Origin: Pseudomonas nitroreducens NBRC 12694
Lineage (GTDB): Bacteria > Pseudomonadota > Gammaproteobacteria > Pseudomonadales > Pseudomonadaceae
Assembly: GCF_002091755.1 (NCBI RefSeq)
Contig: NZ_BDAI01000006.1
Span: 200,996-264,995 of the forward strand
DNA length: 64,000 nt
Reading direction: 5' to 3'
Part shown: positions 57,184-64,000 of the stretch, piece after piece
How the letters are laid out: every line of letters begins with the position of its first letter
How positions within the stretch are numbered: the first letter of the stretch is position 1
Notes under the pieces: model-generated
The model's input: the letters and a program-made list of their open reading frames with translations, nothing else
Databases searched by the model: none
Told to the model about the DNA's origin: nothing
Translations under genes and position numbers: made by a program

Positions 57184-60014
57184 CCCAGGAACGCTACGGC
57201 ATCCGCCGCTTCGCCCTGCTCAACACCGCCGGCTACAGCCTCGGCATCTTCCCGCTGGAACAGCCACTGTCGGTGTACGGCGCGAACAACCTCGGCAAGT
57301 CGGCGTCGATCAACGCGCTGCAGTTCCCGATCCTCGCGCGCATGTCCGACATGAGCTTCGGCAAGTACAGCCTGGAAGCCTCGCGCAAGTTCTACTTCGC
57401 CACCGACACCAGCTACATCCTCATCGAGCTGGACCTGCCCAACGGCCGCCATGTGATCGGCGTCGGCGGCCGCGGTCCAGGCGGCGGCTTCGGCCACCAG
57501 TTCTTCGCCTACCAGGGCGAGCTGGACCTGGAGCACTACCAGAAGAACGGCACCTGCCTGCGCCTGCGCGAGCTGTATGCCAACCTTGAGCGCGAGGGCA
57601 TCAAGTCCTATGAACTGAAGCCCGACGAGCTGCGTCGCCTGCTGGTCGGCGGCCACACCTCGATCCCGCTGGACCTGACCCTGATCCCGCTGCGCTCCAC
57701 CAGCGAACAGAGCCTGAAGACCTTCCGCTCGCTGTTCATCAACCTGCTGCACATGCGCGAGATCACCGCGGCCAAGCTCAAGCAGCTGTTCCTCGATGCC
57801 TTCGAGCACAGCCTGCGTTCGGGCAGCGTCGACTACATCGCCGCCTGCGAGGAAGCCTTCCGCGACGTACGCCGCATGGAAGGTGACTACCAGGCCCTGG
57901 TCGCCGCCGGCCCGCTGGTCGAGGCCCTGGCCAACGGCGTGCAGCAGCGCGAACTGCTGCGCGGCAAGATGCACCGCCTCTCGCCGCTGCTGGATAACCT
58001 GCTGGGCACCTGGGAAGACTATTCCGGCGCGCGCAAGGAAGAGCTGGTCATCCAGGCCGAGCACTACAAGCGCGAGCAGGACGGCCTGCAGAACGAGCAG
58101 CGCGGCAGCACCGCCGAGCTGATGCGCCTGGAGCGCGAGATCAGCGAGATCCAGCGCTGGATGGGCGAACTCGCCGTGCTGAAGAACCGCTTCGCGCTGG
58201 TCGATGACGTCAAGGTCCTGGAGCAGCAACTGCTCGCCGCCAAGGACGCTCACGACGAACTGGCCGGCGCCCTGGCGCACTCCCGGCAGTTCTCCAGCGA
58301 AGACCTGGAAGAACGCATGCGCGATCTGGAAAAACGCCTGAAGGGCGTTCGCCAGCAACTCGAGCACGCCGACAACAACAGCTATGCCCGCCTGCGCGAG
58401 GAATTCTCCCAGCAGGACGTGGAGCGTCTGATGCGTCTGTTCAACGGCGCGCTGTTCAGCCTGCCGCTGGGCGAAAAAGGCGTAGACCTCGACGAAGCCG
58501 GCCAGTGGGTCGGCAGCGTCGAGAAGATCCTCGATGCCTTCAAGGGCGAGCGCTTCGAAGTGCCCGGCCTCTCCATCGACATTTCAACCATCGAGCCGCC
58601 GGCCCTGCAGGCCCTGGCCGACCGCGCCGCGCTGCGCGACCAGAAGGAGCGCCTGGAGAAGGAGCTCAAGCAGCTCAAGACCCAGCAGGCCGTGGCCGCC
58701 GACCGCAACGCCAGCAAAGCGCAAGCGGACAAGTTCTATCAGGACGTGCTCGATGCGCAGAAGGCGCTGGAAGACTTCCGTCGCAGCCAGACGCTCAACG
58801 CCGAAGAGCCGGCCAAGCTGGAGCAGCTCGCCCAGCTGGAAGCCACCCAGGACGAGCTCAAGCGCTCCGCCGACGCCTTCACCGAACGCGTCCAGCAGCT
58901 CTCCGCCAAGCTGCAGTTGATCGGCCGCCAACTGGCCGACATGGAAGCCAAGCAACGCACCCTCGACGACGCCCTGCGCCGTCGCCAGCTGCTGCCGGCC
59001 AACCTGCCCTTCGGCATCCCGTTCATGGACCCGGTCGACGACTCCATGGACAACCTACTGCCGCTGCTCAACGACTATCAGGACACCTGGCAATCGCTGC
59101 AGCGCGTGGACGGTCAGATCGAGGCGCTGTACGCCCAGGTGCGCCTCAAGGGCGTGGCCAAGTTCGATAGCGAGGATGATCCGGAGCGTCGCCTGCAACT
59201 GCTGATCAACGCTTACGCACACCGCACCGACGAAGCCATGACCCTGGCCAAGGCGCGCCGTGCAGCCGTCACTGACATCGCCCGTACCCTGCGCAATATC
59301 CGCAGCGACTACGACAACCTGGAACACCAACTGGCGCTGTTCAACCGCGAGATCAACAAGCGCCAGGTATCCAACCTGCAAAGCTTCCGCATCGTGCTGG
59401 CGCCCAACAAGGACGCGCTCAAGCACATCGACCAGATCATCCACAGCGCCGGCCAGTACGAAGAGGGCGAGAACCTCTCCGTCTTCGACCTGACCCAGAG
59501 CGCCGAGCAGGATGCGAAGAACGAGGAAGCCAAGGACTACCTGTCGCGCCTGGTGGCGGCGAACAACAACCAACTGGGCCTGAAGGACCTGTTCGAGCTG
59601 GCGTTCGAGATCACCAAGCTGGGCGGCCAGCCGATCATGCACACCGATATCGACGGCGCCGCGTCCAACGGCACCACCATGACCATCAAGGCGCTGACCA
59701 ACATGTACCTGTTGCTGCACCTGATGGACCGCGAGCAGGCCGGCCGCGTGCGCCTGCCCTACTACCTCGACGAGGCGGCGGACATCGACGAACGCAACCA
59801 GTCGGCGCTGCTGGAGACCAGCCTGCAACTGGGCTTCGTGCCGATCCTGGCGAGCGTGAAGCCCCAGGTGTCGGCGCAGGTGGCCATCGACCTGGAGGGC
59901 GGCAGCGGTCCCAACGGTATCTACATCGACGAGGCGGACTGGAAGTACATCCGCCGGCGCGACACAGAAAAGGCTGCGCACAACGACGTGGAAGCCAGCG
60001 CCGAACCGGCGTGA
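57180..60014 (+). CDS. mksB: SMC-like condensin MksB
   Basis: 944-aa SMC/MukB-type ATPase for chromosome condensation and segregation. Walker A is at residues 34-41 (GANNLGKS) and Walker B near residue 862 (YYLDEAADIDERNQSALLE). Between are two long coiled-coil arms (e.g. EERMRDLEKRLKGVRQQLEH) around a hinge. It is shorter than MukB (about 1480), as usual for MksB. Followed by a terminator; no toprim-nuclease (MksG/JetD) gene follows. Confidence 0.93.
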   Translation: MTQERYGIRRFALLNTAGYSLGIFPLEQPLSVYGANNLGKSASINALQFPILARMSDMSFGKYSLEASRKFYFATDTSYILIELDLPNGRHVIGVGGRGPGGGFGHQFFAYQGELDLEHYQKNGTCLRLRELYANLEREGIKSYELKPDELRRLLVGGHTSIPLDLTLIPLRSTSEQSLKTFRSLFINLLHMREITAAKLKQLFLDAFEHSLRSGSVDYIAACEEAFRDVRRMEGDYQALVAAGPLVEALANGVQQRELLRGKMHRLSPLLDNLLGTWEDYSGARKEELVIQAEHYKREQDGLQNEQRGSTAELMRLEREISEIQRWMGELAVLKNRFALVDDVKVLEQQLLAAKDAHDELAGALAHSRQFSSEDLEERMRDLEKRLKGVRQQLEHADNNSYARLREEFSQQDVERLMRLFNGALFSLPLGEKGVDLDEAGQWVGSVEKILDAFKGERFEVPGLSIDISTIEPPALQALADRAALRDQKERLEKELKQLKTQQAVAADRNASKAQADKFYQDVLDAQKALEDFRRSQTLNAEEPAKLEQLAQLEATQDELKRSADAFTERVQQLSAKLQLIGRQLADMEAKQRTLDDALRRRQLLPANLPFGIPFMDPVDDSMDNLLPLLNDYQDTWQSLQRVDGQIEALYAQVRLKGVAKFDSEDDPERRLQLLINAYAHRTDEAMTLAKARRAAVTDIARTLRNIRSDYDNLEHQLALFNREINKRQVSNLQSFRIVLAPNKDALKHIDQIIHSAGQYEEGENLSVFDLTQSAEQDAKNEEAKDYLSRLVAANNNQLGLKDLFELAFEITKLGGQPIMHTDIDGAASNGTTMTIKALTNMYLLLHLMDREQAGRVRLPYYLDEAADIDERNQSALLETSLQLGFVPILASVKPQVSAQVAIDLEGGSGPNGIYIDEADWKYIRRRDTEKAAHNDVEASAEPA

Positions 60015-60032
60015 TGCTCTCGCAGCGTTAAC

Positions 60033-60062
60033 GAAAAAGCCCCGCCATGCGGGGCTTTTTCC
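60033..60062 (+). terminator. Intrinsic terminator after mksB
   Basis: GCCCCGC-CAT-GCGGGGC followed by TTTTTCC. Confidence 0.9.
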
Positions 60063-60090
60063 TTTCCGACTCTGCGTGGCCCTGCACTTG

Positions 60091-60114
60091 TGGGAGCGAG
60101 CTTGCTCGCGAACC
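60091..60114. repeat. Single REP-like unit
   Basis: TGGGAGCGAGCTTGCTCGCG and following AACC, one unit of the REP family seen at 5049 and 7906. Confidence 0.8.
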
Positions 60115-60229
60115 GCATAACGCCGAAGCCTATCCGATACCCATGCCTCCAGCGACGATGCTGATGGGTACCGGTGCGCACCAAGCCACCCTGCAAATGC
60201 TGCTCGTGCATCCACCGCACGCGTAGAAT

Positions 60230-60256
60230 GAAAAGGGCCGCTGATGCGGCCCTTTT
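60230..60256 (-). terminator. Terminator of the letA-letB operon
   Basis: AAAAGGGCCGC-TGAT-GCGGCCCTTTT, 17 bp after the letB stop; T-run on both sides. Confidence 0.88.
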
Positions 60257-60272
60257 CCTGTACGTCTGAAAC

Positions 60273-62573
60273 TCAGTTCGCCTTCCCCAGCGGAATCTTC
60301 GGCGCCCAGTCCAGCCACTTCTCGTCGTACTCGTCGAACAACGCAAAGGTCTGCCCGGGTTTGGCCGGCGAACCCATTTCGTCGTTGTTCGGTGTCGCGA
60401 AGGCCACGCCGCCGGAGAGGATGGTTTCCATCGACTCCGTGCGCAGCTTCACTCCCTTGAACAAACCTGCGTCGACACCGACGCCACTGGTATTCCAGAA
60501 GCGGCTGCCCGTCCGCACCAGCGCCGCATAACGTGGCTCGATGAGAATGTGGACCAGCACGCGGTCCGCCGTCTCGCCCAGCTCGAACGAAGTAACCTTC
60601 CCGACCTGCACCTCGCGGTAAGTCACCGGAACCCCGGCCTTGAGCGAACCCCGTCGAGACGCACTCAGGGTCAGGCGCAGGCCGTCAGCATCCAGGAGGC
60701 GGTTGGGTTCGCCGCCCAGCAGGCTGAAGCTGGTCTGCGCCTGGCCGGCCTTGGGCGCCGGCAACACTTCGATGTACTGGCCACTGACGATGGTGCTCAG
60801 GTTGGATACGCCGGAAAGACCGACCTGCGGGCCCACTACCCAGAAGCGTGTGCCTTGCCGAGCGATGCGATCCGCTCCCCGGGTGAGGCGCGCCTTCAGT
60901 TGCACGGACTGCAGATCCTTGCTCAGATCGACCTGCTCGACGCGACCGACCTCCAGGCCCTTGTAACGCAGGACGGTGCCTTCCTTCAGACCATCCGCGG
61001 TATCGGCGCGCAGGTCGATGATCTGGCCCTTGAGGTGCGCATCGTCCTCGCTGTCGTACAGCGCAAAGCGGCGCACCTTGGTCACCGGCGCAGCCTTCGG
61101 GTCCGGGGTATCGAAGGCGATGCCGCCAGCGATCAGCGTCTGCAGCGACTCGCTCTTCAGCTTGATCCCGTCCAGACCGCCACTGATGGTGACGCCACTG
61201 ATGTTCCAGAAGCGCGACGAGGTGTTCACCAGCTTGGCGTACTCCGGCTCGATATGGACACCGATGATCAGCCGCGAGGGGTCACGGCGGGAGAGCTGGT
61301 AACTCTGCACGCTGCCCACTTTCATCTGGCGGTAGAGGATCGGTGTACCGACCTCCAGCGAACCCAGTTGATCCGTGGTCAGTACCAGGTGCAGGCCCGG
61401 CGAGTCGAGATTCAACGGGGGCGCCTTCGGGCGGATGACGAAGTCACGGGTCGGATCGCCGCCACTGGCGAATCGCACACTCAGGTAGTTGCCCTTCACC
61501 AGCGCCTCCAGCCCGGTGATGCCCGCCAGCGAAATGCTCGGCTTGACCATCCAGAACTCGGTCTTGCTGTTGAGGAAGTCCTCGGTGCGCGGGTCCATGG
61601 ACAAGGTGGCGGTGGCGCCATTGAAATCCTTGTCCATGTCGATGCTCTTCACCGTGCCGACCTGCACGCCGTTGTACATCACCGGCGTACTGCCCGGGGT
61701 CAGGCCGCTGACGTCGCTGACCTTCACCTTGACGCTGAGGCCGGCCTGAGCCGCGTCGAAGTCCTCATACAGGCGGAACGGCTTGGTCGGGTCGGTGGGC
61801 GGGCTGTCCGGGTAATTGTCAGGCGTCGAGAAGGCGATACCGCCGGCCGCGATGCTCGCCAGCGACTCGGTACGCAGCTTCAGGCCGCTGAGGCTGCCGG
61901 ACAGGGTGATGCCGCTGGCGTTCCAGAAACGTGTGTGCTTGCGCACCAGGTTGGCATAGGCCGGCTCGATGTGGACCTTCACCTCGATGGTCTTCTGGTC
62001 CTCCGCCAGGCGGTAGCTCTTCACCTGGCCAACCTGGATCTGCCGGTAGTAGATCGGGCTCCCCTGCTCCAGCGAACCGAGGCGCTCGGCCTTCAAGGTC
62101 AGGTGCAGGCCCGGCAGGGAGTCGGACAGCGGCGGCGGCTCTTTCAGCGCGGTGAAGTCCTTCTGCTGTTCGCCCTTCACCGGATCGATGGCGATGTAAT
62201 TGCCCGATACCAGGGTCTCCAGCCCGGTGACGCCGGCTATCGAGACGCGCGGCTTGACCAGCCAGAAACGCGTTCCCTTGCTGAGGTACTCGGCAGCCTC
62301 CTTGCGCATCTCCACGGTTGCCGTGACGCCAAGGGTGGGCTGGTTGACGTGGAGGTCGACCACCTTGCCGACGCCGATCCCCTTGAAGATCACCTCGGTC
62401 TTGTTGGCCTGGATCCCCTCGCCGCTCTCGAACTGGATGTTGATCACGATCCCCGCTTGGTCGTATGCACGCCAGGCCAGCCAGGCACCGATCGCCAGCG
62501 CGATCAATGGCAGGATCCAGATTGCCGACCAGTTGGTGGTCTTGCGCATCTTGGGTTTGGGGAGATCACTCAT
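60273..62573 (-). CDS. MCE-domain tunnel protein (LetB/PqiB-like)
   Basis: 766 aa. One N-terminal membrane anchor (TNWSAIWILPLIALAIGAWL) is followed by six MCE modules, recognised by repeated blocks such as TEVIFKGIGVGKVVDLHV, SPIYYRQIQVGQVKSYRL, TPVMYNGVQVGTVKSIDM, TPILYRQMKVGSVQSYQL, TVLRYKGLEVGRVEQVDL and VPVTYREVQVGKVTSFEL. PqiB has three and E. coli LetB seven, so this lies nearer LetB. It should form a periplasmic tunnel moving lipids between the membranes. Starts within the end of the second LetA-like gene (8-bp overlap). Confidence 0.92.
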   Translation of the reverse strand: MSDLPKPKMRKTTNWSAIWILPLIALAIGAWLAWRAYDQAGIVINIQFESGEGIQANKTEVIFKGIGVGKVVDLHVNQPTLGVTATVEMRKEAAEYLSKGTRFWLVKPRVSIAGVTGLETLVSGNYIAIDPVKGEQQKDFTALKEPPPLSDSLPGLHLTLKAERLGSLEQGSPIYYRQIQVGQVKSYRLAEDQKTIEVKVHIEPAYANLVRKHTRFWNASGITLSGSLSGLKLRTESLASIAAGGIAFSTPDNYPDSPPTDPTKPFRLYEDFDAAQAGLSVKVKVSDVSGLTPGSTPVMYNGVQVGTVKSIDMDKDFNGATATLSMDPRTEDFLNSKTEFWMVKPSISLAGITGLEALVKGNYLSVRFASGGDPTRDFVIRPKAPPLNLDSPGLHLVLTTDQLGSLEVGTPILYRQMKVGSVQSYQLSRRDPSRLIIGVHIEPEYAKLVNTSSRFWNISGVTISGGLDGIKLKSESLQTLIAGGIAFDTPDPKAAPVTKVRRFALYDSEDDAHLKGQIIDLRADTADGLKEGTVLRYKGLEVGRVEQVDLSKDLQSVQLKARLTRGADRIARQGTRFWVVGPQVGLSGVSNLSTIVSGQYIEVLPAPKAGQAQTSFSLLGGEPNRLLDADGLRLTLSASRRGSLKAGVPVTYREVQVGKVTSFELGETADRVLVHILIEPRYAALVRTGSRFWNTSGVGVDAGLFKGVKLRTESMETILSGGVAFATPNNDEMGSPAKPGQTFALFDEYDEKWLDWAPKIPLGKAN

Positions 62574-63189
62574 CGTCGTTTTCCGCGTCCGTGTTATCCC
62601 AGATCAGCCGGGGATCGAAAGTCACTGCCGCCAGCATGGTGAGGACCACCACGCAGGCAAAGGCGGCTGCACCGAGGTTCGCCTCGATGCTCGCCAGATT
62701 GCCGAAGTTCACCAACGTCACCAGGATCGCGATGACGAAGATGTCGAGCATCGACCAACGGCCGATCCACTCGATGAAGCGATACATGATGATGCGCTGC
62801 TTGGCGGACATCGGCTGGTGTCGCTGCACCGAGTAGAGCAGCAGGGCAATGCCCACCAGCTTGAACGTCGGCACCAGGATGCTGGCGATGAACACCACCG
62901 CCGCGACCGGCAGCATGTCCGCATTGATCAGCTCCACCACGCCTTCCATGATGGTGGCGGGCATACCGTTGCCGAGGAAGTTGACCGTCATGATCGGCAG
63001 CAGGTTGGCCGGGATGTAGAGCACCGCGGCGGTGATCAGCAGGGCCCAGGTGCGTGTCAGGCTGTTCGGGCGTCGCTCATGCACCAGCGCACCGCAGCGG
63101 CTGCAATGGGTCTCGTCATCCACTTCACGGCGATTGAGCTGATGGCATTCGCCACAAACCAGAATATCGGCATCAATGGCTCGCATCAT
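62566..63189 (-). CDS. LetA/PqiA-like membrane protein, second half
   Basis: 207 aa. Starts MMRAIDADILVCGECHQLNR with a zinc-ribbon pair (CGECHQLN ... CSRCGALV), then four membrane helices, including ALLITAAVLYIPANLLPIMT, a family hallmark. E. coli LetA/PqiA are single proteins with two such modules; here the modules are separate genes. It overlaps the first module gene by about 17 bp and letB by 8 bp. Confidence 0.9.
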   Translation of the reverse strand: MMRAIDADILVCGECHQLNRREVDDETHCSRCGALVHERRPNSLTRTWALLITAAVLYIPANLLPIMTVNFLGNGMPATIMEGVVELINADMLPVAAVVFIASILVPTFKLVGIALLLYSVQRHQPMSAKQRIIMYRFIEWIGRWSMLDIFVIAILVTLVNFGNLASIEANLGAAAFACVVVLTMLAAVTFDPRLIWDNTDAENDDE

Positions 63190-63829
63190 CGAACTCCCCG
63201 GACAGTTCACCCCAGACCTGATGATGGGACATGGTCACTTCGAGCCACACCTGGGTGAACAGCAGCCCGATGAAGCAAGCCAGGCCGACACTGACATGCA
63301 ACTCGGCCATGTCGATCAGCTTGACGATGGCAACGATGATCCCCATCAGGTAAACCTCCAGCATGCCCCACTCGCGCAGGTGCTGGTAACCGCGGAGCAA
63401 CAACATCCCCTGGTCGCGCCAGACCTTGAAACGTATGGTCAGCAGGACAAACAGCTGGCACAGCAACTTGGCCAGAGGGATCACCATGCTGCAGAGGAAG
63501 ACCAGGACCGCGACGCCCTTCATATCGGACTCGTACAAACCGATTACGCCGCTCCATACCGTGTCCATGCTGGTCTGGCCAAGAATGGTGATGTGCATGA
63601 TCGGCAGGAAATTCGCCGGGATATAGAGCAACAGTGCCGTCAGCACCAGGGCCAGCGCACGCCGGATCATATGGGGACGATGGATCTCCAGCTCATAGCC
63701 GCAGCGCGGGCAAACGGAGCGATGCCCTGACGGAACAGGCTCGCGGCGCATCAGCAGGTCGCACTCGTGGCAAGCCGTCAGCTCCTCCAGAGGCAGATCC
63801 TGCAAGGCATGTCCTTCGACTTCGGGCAT
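63173..63829 (-). CDS. LetA/PqiA-like membrane protein, first half
   Basis: 218 aa if started at the ATG at 63829 (MPEVEGHALQDLPLEELTAC). Zinc-ribbon cysteines (CHECDLLM ... CPRCGYEL), then four helices with LVLTALLLYIPANFLPIMHI. Probably the partner that delivers lipids to, or takes them from, the LetB tunnel. The codons upstream to 63967 look non-coding. Confidence 0.88.
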   Translation of the reverse strand: MPEVEGHALQDLPLEELTACHECDLLMRREPVPSGHRSVCPRCGYELEIHRPHMIRRALALVLTALLLYIPANFLPIMHITILGQTSMDTVWSGVIGLYESDMKGVAVLVFLCSMVIPLAKLLCQLFVLLTIRFKVWRDQGMLLLRGYQHLREWGMLEVYLMGIIVAIVKLIDMAELHVSVGLACFIGLLFTQVWLEVTMSHHQVWGELSGEFDDASH

Positions 63830-63963
63830 GTAGGCACTCAGGGAAAATTTGTCGCTATTGTAGACGACACAACCTCCGATTCGGTGCCCGGAAATTGTCT
63901 CGAATACTCTGGAAACCGAGCGGCCGTGCCAACCCAGGCGAACCAGACTTTCCCGCGCGCAAA

Positions 63964-63997
63964 GCAAAACCCCCGGCCAGCGAAGCTGACCAGGGGT
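63964..63997. terminator. Imperfect hairpin at window edge
   Basis: ACCCCCGGCCAGC-GAA-GCTGACCAGGGGT with AAAAC on one side, TTTTG on the minus strand. Likely the terminator of a gene to the right, outside the window. Confidence 0.5.
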
Positions 63998-64000
63998 CTT

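Noticed and set aside
55167..60014. Wadjet (JetABCD) defence system
   Set aside because: Subunit sizes and order fit MksFEB and no JetD-like gene follows mksB before the terminator.

Overview
The window is chromosomal DNA of a high-GC pseudomonad. Gene content and order from hemH to ychF, and again from the carbonic anhydrase to the LetA/LetB genes, follow the Pseudomonas aeruginosa arrangement as I remember it. The REP-like palindromes and codon use fit the same group. The host is best described as a Pseudomonas of the P. aeruginosa lineage; the species cannot be fixed from this window.

Left part (1-27.6 kb): the end of a DUF1513 protein, an RND efflux adaptor/permease pair, a WG-repeat secreted protein and an MFS transporter. 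Then come hemH, a TIGR01777 epimerase and a putative light- or stress-response cluster (renalase-like flavoprotein, DUF523/DUF1722 protein, MerR regulator, photolyase phr) marked by paired TGTACA boxes. After pagL follow murI-moeB-prmC-prfA-hemA on the minus strand, the divergent TPR lipoprotein-lolB-ispE operon, two identical tRNA-Gln genes, prs, rplY, pth, ychF and tRNA-Met(CAU).

Middle part (27.66-43.98 kb): a Pf-type filamentous phage (inovirus) prophage inserted in the 3' end of tRNA-Met, bounded by a 48-bp direct repeat. The minus-strand core reads, in transcription order, Xis-like protein, small ORFs, ssDNA-binding protein, small membrane proteins, Pf1-like major coat protein, terminator, pIII-like adsorption protein, pVI-like protein, Zot/pI-like ATPase, 36-aa mini-protein, replication protein and integrase. 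A divergent repressor forms the switch. The prophage is larger than a typical Pf phage because it carries cargo. Next to attL are a PD-(D/E)XK nuclease and a membrane protein. On the other side is an AT-rich plus-strand operon (DUF4031, a thymidylate-synthase homologue with the dCMP-type Asp, a UDG-like protein, and a protein resembling aGPT-pyrophosphorylase clade 3), then a convergent HigB / HigA-ImmA toxin-antitoxin pair and a membrane-anchored protein. The operon is the best candidate here for an undescribed DNA-base modification or anti-phage system.

Right part (44-64 kb): SRAP protein, isopropylmalate-dehydrogenase-like enzyme, beta-carbonic anhydrase, C69 peptidase and flavin amine oxidase, rimI-holD, three secreted FilA-like proteins sharing a mature N-terminal motif, a conserved hypothetical protein, the MksFEB condensin operon, and a LetA/LetA/LetB lipid-transport operon. 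Most genes are ordinary housekeeping genes. The unusual content is concentrated in the prophage and in the TGTACA-box region.
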